Of a DNA stretch of 64,000 nucleotides, positions 1 through 10,269 are shown piece by piece. This DNA is from Diospyros lotus. Its lineage: Eukaryota; Streptophyta; Magnoliopsida; Ericales; Ebenaceae. Both the position numbers and the translations under genes were made by a program. Below the pieces are notes generated by a model. It saw only the letters and a list, made by a program, of their open reading frames with translations, was not told the origin of the DNA and made no database searches. Location: assembly GCF_014633365.1 (NCBI RefSeq), contig NC_068352.1:34009310-34073309 (forward strand). The letters run 5' to 3'. Position 1 is the first letter of the stretch. The number at the start of each line of letters is the position of its first letter.

Positions 1-12
1 GCTCTGATATCG
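1..12 (-). other. Degenerate primer-binding site (tRNA-iMet type)
   Basis: On the minus strand these 12 bases match the common plant retrotransposon primer-binding site TGGTATCAGAGC at 10 of 12 positions. They lie directly beside an LTR-like start, so they mark the 5' side of a minus-strand LTR element that runs off the left edge of the window. Confidence 0.45.
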
Positions 13-407
13 TGTAAATGTAACCCTAGGATCTAAACAAAGCTGGAAATGATACTAGAGAGATTGAGAGACGATAGATTATAACATAAACTGTTGAAAA
101 ACTTAATGAGAAAGAGTACATAAGCTGCTTAAATAGACAACTTACCACATCCGAAGGAGGCACCACCTCATTACAATAATAACCAATTAACTAATAGAAA
201 ACATATAACAACTAAAAACATAGAACATAAACCAGAGCAACAAACGCATATTATAACAAAACTTCATATGCTTCCACAGACAAGAAATAGAGTTCCAATA
301 AACTTATATATACAAGGTGGGTGCCTCAAACATGGTGCTGCGCCTCATTGGTGATGAGGCCTGCCTGGTTTCACCTCAGGCCTGCCTTTGACAACTATGT
401 TTTGACA
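13..407 (-). repeat. Probable 5' LTR of a minus-strand LTR retrotransposon leaving the window
   Basis: Read on the minus strand, the segment begins TGTCAAAAC near 407 and ends TTTACA at 13, a TG...CA layout. It has a TATA-like TATTTAAG at about 132-139 and is followed at once by the degenerate primer-binding site. The interior would be to the left of the window. The right boundary (407) is a guess from the TG rule. No protein domain is visible, so the superfamily is unknown. Confidence 0.4.
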
Positions 408-539
408 TACTTTTTTTTTTTGGGCAAATTAAATTGGCAAAAAGCGCTTAATTCTTGTGGGACTAGTGGTTAGGATTGAGGGAATAGTTAGAATTTTGAA
501 GTGCAAAATTGGTTTCACTTATTTGGTATTCCCCTTGGT

Positions 540-1090
540 CTAAAGCCAAAGTGCTATAGGGTGAGATAGTAAAAAAAGTTGAGAAGAAGCTTGCCTAGCC
601 AAAGAAGAATAGGATTAGATAGTTGAAAAATTCAATATTGGAGAGGAAGCTTTCCTCTCGGGAGACGCAATATCTTTTGAAAGTTGGTTAGGGTATTCTT
701 ATTAAGGTACATAAGCCAGAATTCCTATATATATATGATGTCTTTTTTTATGATCCTTGTGTTAATAATGAATATTATAGAAACCTGTGACTTCTTATTG
801 CATGGGATACAAAATGGGTCCAAGTATCACCAATTAGTTGGAATCTTATTTTGGAAGATTAGCTCGTTCAATAACCATTGCTTGGTAAGTTTGTTATGGA
901 GATCTGAGAGGTAGATTGATAGGCATTGGAAAATATCACGGTCTATAAATACAAGTGAATTTGGTGAGAGGGGCTTGGGCCTTTGGTGCAATGCAACCCC
1001 CTTACATGTGGGACTTGGAAAGGTATAGTTCAAGATTGGGTCACAACTGCAAATTGGTGTTTACTCTTGTTAATTAATGTTATGTCTAGT
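540..1090 (+). pseudogene. Weak remnant of an L1-type LINE reverse-transcriptase tail
   Basis: Broken plus-strand translations contain pieces that look like the part after the reverse transcriptase core in plant L1-type LINEs: a V-E-K-K-L stretch, a segment like 'LLKVG.GILIKV', and a later glycine- and tryptophan-containing tract. There are many stops and frame changes and no catalytic motif. The assignment rests on pattern only and could be wrong. It lies between an LTR and the Ty3/gypsy element. Confidence 0.3.
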
Positions 1091-1635
1091 ACAAGCTATA
1101 TTGGACACAAGCAGCTTTTAGAAAACGGAAAATAATTTGTCAACATAACTGAAAGGTCTTGGATTGCCATATTTGTAAAAATCCACGCGAATTATCCCAA
1201 TTTAGGCACTAATTAATGGAAATTAATGATGATTTGACAAATAATTAAAAGGGGAAATTAATTACAATTGTCCAAAGAGTGAAAGATTTGCCTAAATATC
1301 TAAAAAAATAGGGTGAGGTGCACGTGTTTATGTTGTGGAAGAGAGCGAGGGAGGGAGGAGGTGCATGCATGTGTCCATAAATGCATATGGTTGACCTTGC
1401 TTCGTAGGGAGGAGGGTGCTTGAATAGGGGAGAGGGTGCTGGTGGAATGGTGTGTTAGCACAGTTGCACCTTCTCTAATTTATCCAAGTGGAATGATTGA
1501 GTTGGTGTGCACATGAGGGATTAGTAATGCATGGTACGGTGCAATGTGGTGTGTTATGGGATGGGGATTGTGTGTGGAAATGAAGGGTGGTGTAGTCCTT
1601 CTACCCTCTACTAGCACCCGTATAAAGGCTATATG
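1091..1635. other. Gene-free stretch before the gypsy element
   Basis: AT-rich on the left and G-rich on the right (about 1,310-1,640, many GGGAG and GGTG runs). I see no open frame with recognisable content, no RNA gene and no clear repeat boundary until the target duplication at 1,636. Confidence 0.5.
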
Positions 1636-1643
1636 GGGGAGTG

Positions 1644-2021
1644 TGTCATATAATAACCCGCTGTAAGGGGAGTTTGCTGTAATTAACTATAGTTAAGGGG
1701 TAAAACAGAGTATTATGGTAGTAGCTAGCTGTGAGGGTTGTATTAAATTAGTTGCTGCATTAGCAGCGGGTACATTCTCATGCATGTGGGCGGTTCCAGC
1801 TCATGGGAGGATAGGAATCCAGCTATATATAGTGCTGAATTCCCTCCTACGGTTACGTACAAAATATCATAGAATCTTGTGATTTTCTCTCTCTCTTGCT
1901 CTCTCTCTCTCTCTCTCTCTTCTCTCTTCTTTCTGCATAATTCCCCTCTCTTTCTTTCTGTTTCCTTCATTCCTATTCTATTGTTTGATCGGAAACTGTT
2001 GTCCGCTTTGGGAAGCTGACA
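1644..2021 (+). repeat. 5' LTR of the gypsy element
   Basis: 378 bp, starting TGTCAT and ending GACA, closely repeated at 6,684-7,036. It has a TATATATAG promoter-like motif near 1,823-1,832 and a long CT dinucleotide tract (about 1,887-1,926) that is shorter in the 3' copy. The CT tract explains most of the 25-bp length difference; other differences are scattered substitutions. Confidence 0.9.
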
Positions 2022-2025
2022 ATCT

Positions 2026-2037
2026 TGGTATCAGAGC
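2026..2037 (+). other. Primer-binding site (initiator tRNA-Met)
   Basis: TGGTATCAGAGC, a perfect copy of the common plant primer-binding site complementary to the 3' end of initiator tRNA-Met, four bases after the 5' LTR. It primes minus-strand DNA synthesis in this class of elements. Confidence 0.92.
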
Positions 2038-2077
2038 AGCTCTTGGGCGTCAACGATACTCACAAGAAATTATAATC

Positions 2078-3241
2078 ATGGCCGACTGAACGAGGATGAA
2101 ACAAATAGAGTCTCAGCTCTAGCAGGTGACGACGGTAATAACAGAGATGCAAAATCGAGTGGGAATGCTTGAAACCTCTATTGGAGCTGGAGTAGATTCT
2201 TGGATCGACCAAGCAATGGAATGCTAGAGGGTGGAGAGTCGCGAGCAGAGCAACCTGTTGCTGGAACAGTTGACGGAGCAAATACAATTGATTGCGCGAA
2301 TGTTCACCAATCAACAACCGATAAGGCTTTCTCTCGAGTTTCCCCTGAGGGAAAGAACGGAGCCCATTTTTCCTGGAGTAGGAGTAGAATCGCGACCGAT
2401 AGGAACGTTGGAGTTTGAGTTCAATACGGACACGGTGGGGGAGAATGTAAGAGAAAGGAGACATGGAGCATCGGTTAATCGACACAACTTGAATTATCCC
2501 ATGCCGAAGCTCGAGATTCCAATGTTTGAGGGGGAGAATCCAAGGTGGTGGACGCGAAGATGTGAGTGAGTCTTCTCCCTATATCAAATTCCGGAACAAC
2601 AGAAGATCACTCTGGCTTTTGCTGACATGAATGATATGGGAGATGCTTGGTATCAGGCATGGCTTGCAGCTAAGGAGGGAAGCCCTTGGAGTGTGTTTGT
2701 AGAGGACCTCTGTGTGAGGTTCAGAGATAAAAGTACGAGGGATGTAATCAAAGAGTTTAATAAGCTCAAACAAGAGGGAACGGTCTAGGCCTATCAGCAG
2801 AAATTCGAGGAGCTGAGATCGATGATGATGGTGCACAACCCTCAACTATCCGAGGAGTATTATGTCTCGAGCTTCATTAGCGGCTTAGGGGCCGAGGTGC
2901 GGCCTATGGTAAAAATGTTACAGCCCCATACGGTGATGCAGGCAGTGGAAAGTGCAAGGTTGTAGGAAATGATCATTGAGGCAATGATGAAAAAACAAAG
3001 GAATCAAATGAGAGGGGTGATACCAGGAGGGTGGCAAGCAGTAAATAGGTTGTCACCAAGAGAAGGGGGGTCCAATAGTAGAGGTGTCCTGGCCCTACTG
3101 TCCACCAATCCTGTTCCGACCACTGGAGGTAAGTTGATGGAGCAAAGGCGGGTAGCTGGCTTATGCTACAAATGTGGGGATAGGTACTTTGTGGGACACA
3201 AATGGAAGAGGCAGTTGTTGCTGTTGGGACGAGGAAACTGA
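2078..3241 (+). pseudogene. gag: gag of the gypsy element, broken by stops
   Basis: The frame opens with ATG at 2,078 but meets TGA after three codons (2,087), then TAGs near 2,117 and 2,224 and further stops near 2,567, 2,786 and 2,963. Between them the frame is gag-like: a central 'MPKLEIPMFEGENP' segment, the usual W-rich capsid region, and a C-terminal zinc knuckle. The knuckle reads C-x2-C-x4-(FV)G-H-K-W, where the last cysteine expected in the CCHC motif is tryptophan. The frame then shifts relative to the protease. Gag would form the virus-like particle; this copy cannot. Confidence 0.85.
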
Positions 3242-3851
3242 GGAAGGAGCAGAACTATCAGAAAATGAGAGGGAGGATCAAGGGGAGATCTCTTTACATG
3301 CCTTGAAAGGGGTGAACAATAGTAAGGTTATCAAGGTGGAAGGAAGAGTAAACAATCAGCCGATCATGGTTCTCATAGATAGTGGGAGTACTCACAGCTT
3401 CTTGGATGAAGCTGTGTCAAAGAGGCTTGGGTGTGAGGTAAGTTTGTCCCATCCTTTATCAGTAACGGTTGCCAACGGCAACAAGGTGATGAGCCAGTCG
3501 TCTTGTAAGGGGTTTTGCTGGGAGATGAACGGAGAAAATTTTTCAACAGATCTGAGGTTGCTCAAGTTAGGGGGTTGTGATGTAGTGTTAGGGGTGGATT
3601 TGATGAAGGGAGTTAGTCCAATCAGCTTCGATTTCAATAAGATGGAGGTGACTTTCGAGAAGGATGGCAGCAAAAAGGTCTTGACGAGCAATCTGGAGGT
3701 GGGAGTGTGTAAAGTCATTTCGGGTAAATGGCTGCGAAGAATGTTCAGGGGTAGATTTCCAAAGGTGGCTCAACTCTTCTCTCTCCATGCAGTGGAAATT
3801 TTCGAAGAAACCCCTAAACCAGAAGGAGAGATGCGTGGTGGTCAGCAGTAA
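3242..3851 (+). pseudogene. Retrotransposon aspartic protease region
   Basis: An open stretch (ORF from 3,174) carries the retroviral-type protease motif L-I-D-S-G-S-T-H-S-F at about 3,373-3,402 and the later 'DVVLGVDLM' flap/core segment near 3,579-3,605. The active-site Asp-Ser-Gly is intact. It is out of frame with the zinc knuckle upstream, and the next domain lies in another frame again. Confidence 0.8.
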
Positions 3852-5201
3852 GACATACAGCCCGAGAAAGATACAAGAACTCGACTCTCTTAATCTACTT
3901 TTGATCGAGTATAAGGACCTCTTTGCTGAAACCCACTTCCTTCCACCCAAAAGAGTCTTTGATCATTCGATTAACTTGAAACCTCAAGCCGAGCCTGTGA
4001 ACCTAAGATCATACTGATACTCCCCTAAACAGAAATCTGAAATTGAGCTACTTATCAAAGATATGTTAAGCAAATTGATCATCTAGCCCAGCAACAACCC
4101 TTTTGCCTTGCCTGTTTTGCTTGTTAAAAAGAAAGATGGTTCATGGAGATTTTCTGTTGATTACTGACAACTAAACTCCATAACTATCAAAGACAAGTTC
4201 CCCATACCTATAGTAGAAGACTTACTTGATGAACTTAAGTATGCCACTATTTTTACCAAACTAGATCTTAGATCGGGTTATCATCAAATTCGGATGAAAC
4301 CCGAAGATATTCACAAAACGGCCTTCAAGACTCATCAAGGGCATTATGAATTTCTTGTAATGCCTTTCGGTTTGACTAATGCACCCGCTACTTTCCAATC
4401 CTTGATGAATCGGATCTTTGAACCCTATCTTTGCAAATTCATTTTAGTGTCCTTTGATGGTATTCTAATTTACAACCCTTCCTTTGATCAGCACATCTAC
4501 CACCTAAAAGTCACCTTCGAGGTCCTTAGGTTCAATCAATTGTATATTAAATAGTCAAAATGTGCCTTTGCTCAAGAACAAGTGGAATACTTGGGCCATA
4601 TCATATCTAAAACTAGGTGTGAGCTCGGATCCTAGCAAGGTGGCAGCCATGTTAGGCTGGCCACGACCTACCAATGTAAGGGGGCTTAGGGGATTTCTGG
4701 AGCTAACTGGCTACTACCGTTGATTTGTCAAAAACTATGGCATTATCAGTCGACCCTTGATTGAATTATTGAAGAATGATGGGTTCCATTGGAGTTAGGA
4801 GGCAGAAAGAGGTTTGCCGAATTTCAACAAACCCTTCATACTAGAAACAGATGCGTGTGCTAGTGGAATCGGGGCTATGTTGGTTCAGGAGGGCAGGCCC
4901 CTAGCTTTCTTGAGCCAAGCCTTGGCGCCTAGGATTAAGTATATATGAGAAAGAGTTGCTGCCTGTATTGATGGCAGTGGATAAATGGCGCCACTATTTG
5001 GAAGAAGGCACATTTGTGATCAAAACAGATCATGAAAGTCTGAAATTTTTATTGCAACAACGGTTGAATACTCATTTACAGCAAAAGGGAATGACAAAAC
5101 TAATGGGGCTAGACTATTCCATTCAATATAGAAAAGGGAAGGAAAACAAGGCAGCAAATGCTTTGTCGCGGTGTTTTGAAGAGGGACAACAACTGCTTTA
5201 A
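3787..5201 (+). pseudogene. Reverse transcriptase and RNase H of the gypsy element
   Basis: The RT region has the spacer before the palm, a 'VLLVKKKDGSWRF' motif, '[14 protein letters not shown]' and '[13 protein letters not shown]' (about 4,255-4,395). The catalytic box that should read F-x-D-D is S-F-D-G at about 4,450-4,461, so the second catalytic aspartate is replaced by glycine. TAG or TGA stops and frame changes follow near 4,014, 4,084, 4,166, 4,552 and 4,721. RNase H begins near 4,840 with 'LETDACASGIGAML' and continues to 5,201 through a 'TDHESLKFL' motif and 'NKAANALSR'. Confidence 0.87.
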
Positions 5202-5284
5202 CTGTGGTGATTCCAGATTGGTGCCAAGAAGTTAGTGCAAGCTATGAAGCAGATGGTGCAGCTAAAGAATTGCTGCAATAGTTA

Positions 5285-6230
5285 GTGGTCAATCCAACTG
5301 CTAAAGCAGGGTATACCTTGATAAATGGCATCTTTAGGTATCGAGGAAGGATGGTTTTGGGAAATTATAGTAGACTCAAACACAAGGTGATTGAAGCTTT
5401 GCACAATTCACCTATTGGAGGACATTCGGGCATTGTCAATACTTATCACAAGGTGAGACAACTCTTTCAGTGGCCAGGATTAAAGAAGGATGTTATGGAA
5501 TTTGTAATGGGGTGTGACACTTGCAAGAGATGCAAAATAGAAAATATCGCCTATTCGGGACTATTGCGGCCATTGAACGTTCTAGGGGAGCCTTAGGAGA
5601 GCATCTCCATGGACTTCATTGAAGGACTTCCAAGGTCAGAAGGTAAGGATTGTATTATGGTAATAGTAGACAGATTCACCAAATACAGCCACTTCGTGGG
5701 GCTGTCTCATCCATATACTGCCAGGGAAATTGCTAAAATCTTCATGGATCAGATAGTAGCATTGCATGGAGTGCCCAAGGCTATAGCATCGGATAGGGAT
5801 AAGATTTTCACTAGCCTCTTTTGGAAGGAGCTCATGCAACTATTGGGAGTCAAGTTGAACATGTCAATCGCCTATCACCCAGATTCTGATAGGCAAACGG
5901 AAAGTGTAAACCAAAGCCTAGAAATGTACTTGAGGTGTATATGCTTCCTGCAACCAAAACATGGCACAAGTGGCTGGCCATTGCTCAGTGGTGGTACAAT
6001 TCCTGCCACCATAGTGCCATCAAAAGGTCTCATTTTGAAGCACTTTATGGTTACGAACCACCACTACGTTCGGTGGTTGGAGAGACATCCTTAGTGGTGG
6101 CCCTAGATACCTACCTCCAGCAAAGGTAGCAAGCTCTACAAGTGATCAAGACCGAGCTGGCCAAGTCCAAGAACCGAATGAAACAATTCGCGGATAGAAA
6201 GAGAAGTGACAGGTAGTTCCAAGAAGGGGA
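5285..6230 (+). pseudogene. Integrase of the gypsy element
   Basis: An HHCC zinc-binding region is visible ('GGHSG' ... 'CDTCKRC', about 5,415-5,535), then the catalytic core from about 5,609 with 'IVDRFTKY', 'ASDRDKIF' and 'DRQTESVNQ'. These supply the D, D and E residues of the catalytic triad. A TAG separates the zinc and core parts (5,594) and a frameshift near 5,940-5,960 breaks the core's end. Confidence 0.87.
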
Positions 6231-6240
6231 AAGTGTCTAC

Positions 6241-6654
6241 TTGAAATTACACCCAAGGCATCTGAAATCCCTATCTCCGAGACCTATCTCAAAGTTGCAA
6301 CCCAAATACTATGGTCCATTCCTGATAACTGCTAGGGTGGGTAGTGTGGCTTACAAACTACAATTTCCAGAGAATTCTAACTTTCATCCGGTATTTCATG
6401 TTTCGCTTCTCAAGAAATCAGTGTCCAAACAAGAAGTTAGCCCCACCCTACCTATTTCTAGACAAAGTGAGGAGTAGCCTAAAGAACCCCGAGCCATTCT
6501 GGATAAAAGAGTGATCTACAAGCATGGAGGAGCCCCCATTCCTCAAGTATTAGTCAAGTGGTCGGGTCTACACTCAGATAATAATACTTGGGAATACCTC
6601 CCATATCTACTCAATCAGTTCCCACGAGCGGCAAGCCTTCTTAGTATTTATTGA
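6241..6654 (+). pseudogene. Integrase C-terminus with chromodomain-like region
   Basis: After a GPF/Y-like segment ('KYYGPFLITARVGSVAYKL', about 6,303-6,360) the translation continues past a TAG at 6,476 into a chromodomain-like tail: a 'VLVKWSGL' motif, 'NNTWEYLP' and a final stop at 6,652. This tail is diagnostic of chromoviruses and in active relatives is thought to guide insertion toward particular chromatin. Confidence 0.8.
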
Positions 6655-6672
6655 GGACAAGAAAATTTTGAT

Positions 6673-6680
6673 GAGGGGGG
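6673..6680 (+). other. Polypurine tract
   Basis: GAGGGGGG, three bases before the 3' LTR, the usual place for the plus-strand primer of reverse transcription. Confidence 0.75.
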
Positions 6681-6683
6681 TAT

Positions 6684-7036
6684 TGTCATGTAATAACCTG
6701 TTGTAAGGGGAGTTTGCTGTAATTAACTATAGTTAAGGGGTAAAACAGAGTATTATGGTAGTAGCTAGCTGTGAGGGTTATACTAAATTAGTTGCTGCAT
6801 TAGCAGTAGGTACATTCTCATGCATGTGGGCGGTTCCAGCTCATGGGAGGATAGGAATCCAGCTATATATAGTGCTGAATTCTCTCCTACCGTTATGTAC
6901 GAAATGTTAGAGAATCTTGTGATTTTCTCTCTCTCTCTCTCCCTTCTTTCTGCATAATTCCCCTCTTTCTTTCTGTTTCCTTCATTCCTATTCTATTGTT
7001 TGATCGGAAACTGTTGTCTGCTTGGGGAAGCTGATA
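6684..7036 (+). repeat. 3' LTR of the gypsy element
   Basis: 353 bp, starts TGTCAT and ends CTGATA where the 5' copy has CTGACA, so the terminal CA is mutated here. It is closely similar to 1,644-2,021 apart from a shorter CT run and scattered substitutions. Confidence 0.9.
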
Positions 7037-10000
7037 GGGGAGTGGTGGATCTTTTTCCTATTTGGATATGCATTTAAGGTGTCATGCATTGGGTGCCTTG
7101 GTACATGTGAGATTGTGTAGGAGGTTGCGAGCTTGTGCTGGGATGCCTTGCATTTGTGAGAGCTGTTGGGTGCTATGAGCTTGTTTGTTAGACTTTTGTG
7201 AGGGTGTAGGGTGTAGTGAGCCACCTATGTAGAGCTGGTGTATGTAGCTCAATGAAAGTGGAAGGACAGCCCTTATAGTTAGAATACCAACTTCATTATT
7301 ATGAAAGCACATAATTCAATTGAAGTTATAAATTTATGCTAATAAATTAATTGAACACCACATAAATTGACCATATTTGACTCTATTTTTTTTTTTGATA
7401 AATGTAAAAAGATAAAAAAAATAGATAACAAAAATGATGGCTTTAGCCAAAAAAAAAAAAAAAAAAACCATCACTTAAGGAAATACATATTACCATCCTC
7501 AAATTTTTTAATTTCTTCCAAATCTTTCTAAACATTAATTGAACATGATAATGCCTTATGCTCGTCTATGGTGTATATAAGGCATCACGAGCCGTTTGCG
7601 AGATGAAGAAAAACTTGGAAGAAAGTCATCACAATCCTCTTCTGCATCTTCATTTAAATGCATATCTAGCTCCAACTTTGAATATTCACAATTAGTTTTT
7701 GTCTTATTGAGTTTGTTTTTGTCTTTGTGTGAATCATCAATCTCTACATCACTTGAAAATGAAGTTTTGGATTTCTCGCTTGTTTGTCTATTTTGAGGGG
7801 GTTTGATTTCTTGTACTCATGCACTCATGTTATAAAGCATAAGTAGCTTTCTTTTCTTAAAACTAAATCTTTTCACCTTTATGCTTTTCAGAAAGTAAAA
7901 AGTCCAGAGGTCAAGAATAATAACATAAATTAGTTTATTCATCCTTTTACAGTCTTCCCAATAATCATATTCTTGTTTCATGTGATTATCCATTATGCTG
8001 AAAGTAAAAGTCTCACCTTTTCTTTTGTCTGTTTTGCTAAAGACAATCAACAGTACTAATAACATAAAAAATAGTGTTTTGATGTACCTAATATATAATG
8101 AATGTGACACCCGCAATTTAAGTTTATACAAATATTGCAAAAAAGTCACTAGTCTCCCAACGTGGGCCCAATCACAAGTAGCATGTGGCCAGTCGACTTC
8201 AACCATTTTAAGATTCTAAAATAAGGGTCAAGCTTGTGAAACTTTTCAGAGCTATTTCAAAATTTTGAGTTGAATTTTATCTAGCAAAAACATCTGGATG
8301 CAGTTGTCTTTTGTTTTATATCTTTTCCATTTGAAACACTGTTTATTTTTTTTTTATCCTCACATATCTTGCAGCTCTTAGAATTCATTTTATTGATTTA
8401 GCTATCCTTTTCAAACTGTCAGCCATAAGAGTAGTTATATGTGCAACACATCTCATGAAGATACTTGCCTTGCAAAAATTTCTATTGCTAATCTTTTTTC
8501 CTCAGGTATTTAATCGTAATATTACTCCACCTATTGGGATTGAGACTGGATGTTGTAATTGTTATTACGATAACTTCCATTTGACACCCCTAAGGTTTCA
8601 CTAAATTGCAGTGGGTGGCCCCCCCATCCCTTCGGTCAAAAAATTGTTATGATATAATTTTATAAAACTTAAATTCAGGTATCCCGTGTAACATAATCCT
8701 AACCTCAAGCGATAATTTGATATAACTTTTGAGCAGTAGTGGTGGTCTGTTTATTTTCTGAATAGTAATTTGTACTTGTATTTACGTCACACCTTAGTGG
8801 TGCCAAGCGCAATTTACCTTTGTTATTATAGTTGTTATGTATGTAATTGTAGTATCACTTGTGCTTGCCTTGTCAACTATAAAAGTAAAAATTCTATCAA
8901 TTTCCTAAACAAGCAAATGCATCTTAATTGCCCTACCTATGGCCTCATTCATATATTTATTTTTACTAAACTTACATTCCATGTATTTGATATTTTATTG
9001 ATTCAACTTGAAGCCTTTGGATTTTAAGGTGCCCCTCCAGACTTCAAGTGTAACTTCCATGCATTCTTTAATCTCATTCACTTAAGAAATTATCATATGC
9101 AAATGACATATAATAAGCCACCTCTTATTGGATATATTGTGAGTTTGTCCATCACTAAAACAAAAAGATAAGGAATTGGTATTGATTTTTGATATATTTA
9201 AGATGTAACTAAAATAGCCTTAGTCTCTTCTTCATGAGTCCTAATGCGTGCTTTTGCTCTGTGATACACATCATTAATATTTTGTATGTAAGCAACTTGA
9301 ACTTCTTTATTCTCTAAAACCCTCTAGTAGGCTTTTCTGGCAACTTTTTCACAAGCTTTTTTCATTTATATGAACACGATGTGTAGATCTTTTTGTTTAT
9401 AGACTTTTCAATCAGACACTTAAGCAAATGTACAGCTTTTAGGTATGAAACCATACTGGTTTCCATAGATGTTTGTTGAATCTAGGGGGTCATGTTACAC
9501 CATTTCTGTTGCAAGCAGCTATTTTAGAGACTACTAATATTTCATGGTGCATCTATCATATTACCTTTAAATGTAGCCCTTTTCCTTTACCGTGCCTCTT
9601 CATTTTTTTGTCTGATAAGTGTTTTACCATGCATCTTTGTCACAAATGGTTCACCAGTGAAGCATTAGTTTCTCATTTTCTCACCGCTTTCACACACATG
9701 GATTAGTTAATAAAACTAGAATATTATTCTGATTTGGATCCGTATGTTGTTTACAGTATAACATCTTTGATGTCCCCCGATCTTCCTATATGCGATTACT
9801 TTGTAACCATGATCTTGGTCATTGTTTCTCATGGAACTATGTTGGGAGCATGTTAGAAGTTCTAGATGCAGTATATCTTTTAGTGATATACTCTTATCAA
9901 AAAGGTTTTAGATGCAGTTGGTAACTTACAATCCAACATACACACATGCACATGCATAAAGGTTAATCTCCTGTTCTTTTGTCCCTTATGCTGTGTTCCA

Positions 10001-10039
10001 GTCTATGATGTCACCATGAGAATGTGAATTGTTTTTCAG
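7037..10039. other. Gene-free AT-rich stretch upstream of TRS130 exon 2
   Basis: About 3 kb with poly-A and poly-T runs and no open frame of recognisable content. It ends in a splice acceptor (10,031-10,039, GTTTTTCAG). I looked here for the expected start of TRS130 and did not find it, so this is probably intron 1. Confidence 0.55.
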
Positions 10040-10269
10040 TTGAGGATGTGAGCGACTTGTGGCCTATTGTCAAGACGGGTTTTGAAGAGCGTTTGCCATT
10101 CAGAACAGCTTGTTTGAATAACAAAACACGTAATCCTGTGGTTGTGGAGAAACTGCCTGCTGAGTTTATATTGACAACAGATTCAAGACTTCGTAGTCGG
10201 TTTCCTCAGGAGCAACTATTATTTTGGTTCCGGGAACCGTATGCAACTATCATTCTTGTTACTTGTGAG
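10040..10269 (+). CDS. TRS130: TRS130 exon 2
   Basis: Acceptor TTTTTCAG at 10,032-10,039, donor GAG|GTACCG. It starts with the last two bases of a split valine codon, then codes about residues 23-98 from 'EDVSDLWP' through '[15 protein letters not shown]'. This is the first exon visible. It needs an upstream exon ending in one base of that codon. Confidence 0.93.

Larger units (their letters stand above)
1644..7036 (+). mobile_element. Ty3/gypsy LTR retrotransposon (chromovirus type), inactive
   Basis: A full-length element of about 5.4 kb. In order it has a 5' LTR, a primer-binding site, gag with a zinc knuckle, protease, reverse transcriptase, RNase H, integrase, a C-terminal chromodomain-like region, a polypurine tract and a 3' LTR. 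Protease-RT-RNase H-integrase order plus a chromodomain is the chromovirus branch of Ty3/gypsy. The 8-bp sequence GGGGAGTG occurs on both sides (1,636-1,643 and 7,037-7,044), longer than the usual 4-6 bp duplication. Numerous stops and frameshifts make it incapable of autonomous movement. If TRS130 exon 1 lies left of the window, the element is inside intron 1; otherwise it is upstream. Confidence 0.92.

Noticed and set aside
2060..2485. 141-codon minus-strand frame within the gypsy gag
   Set aside because: It is antisense to a recognised gag frame, with arginine/serine/leucine-rich noise.
7817..8206. 129-codon minus-strand ORF in the region left of exon 2
   Set aside because: Hydrophobic and lysine-rich patches from AT-rich sequence, no recognisable family, and no transcript-like context.
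10024..10039. ATG just before exon 2 as the TRS130 start codon
   Set aside because: It would add five residues unlike any TRS130 start, and the sequence is a good splice acceptor. The conserved N-terminus is about 21 residues longer than exon 2.
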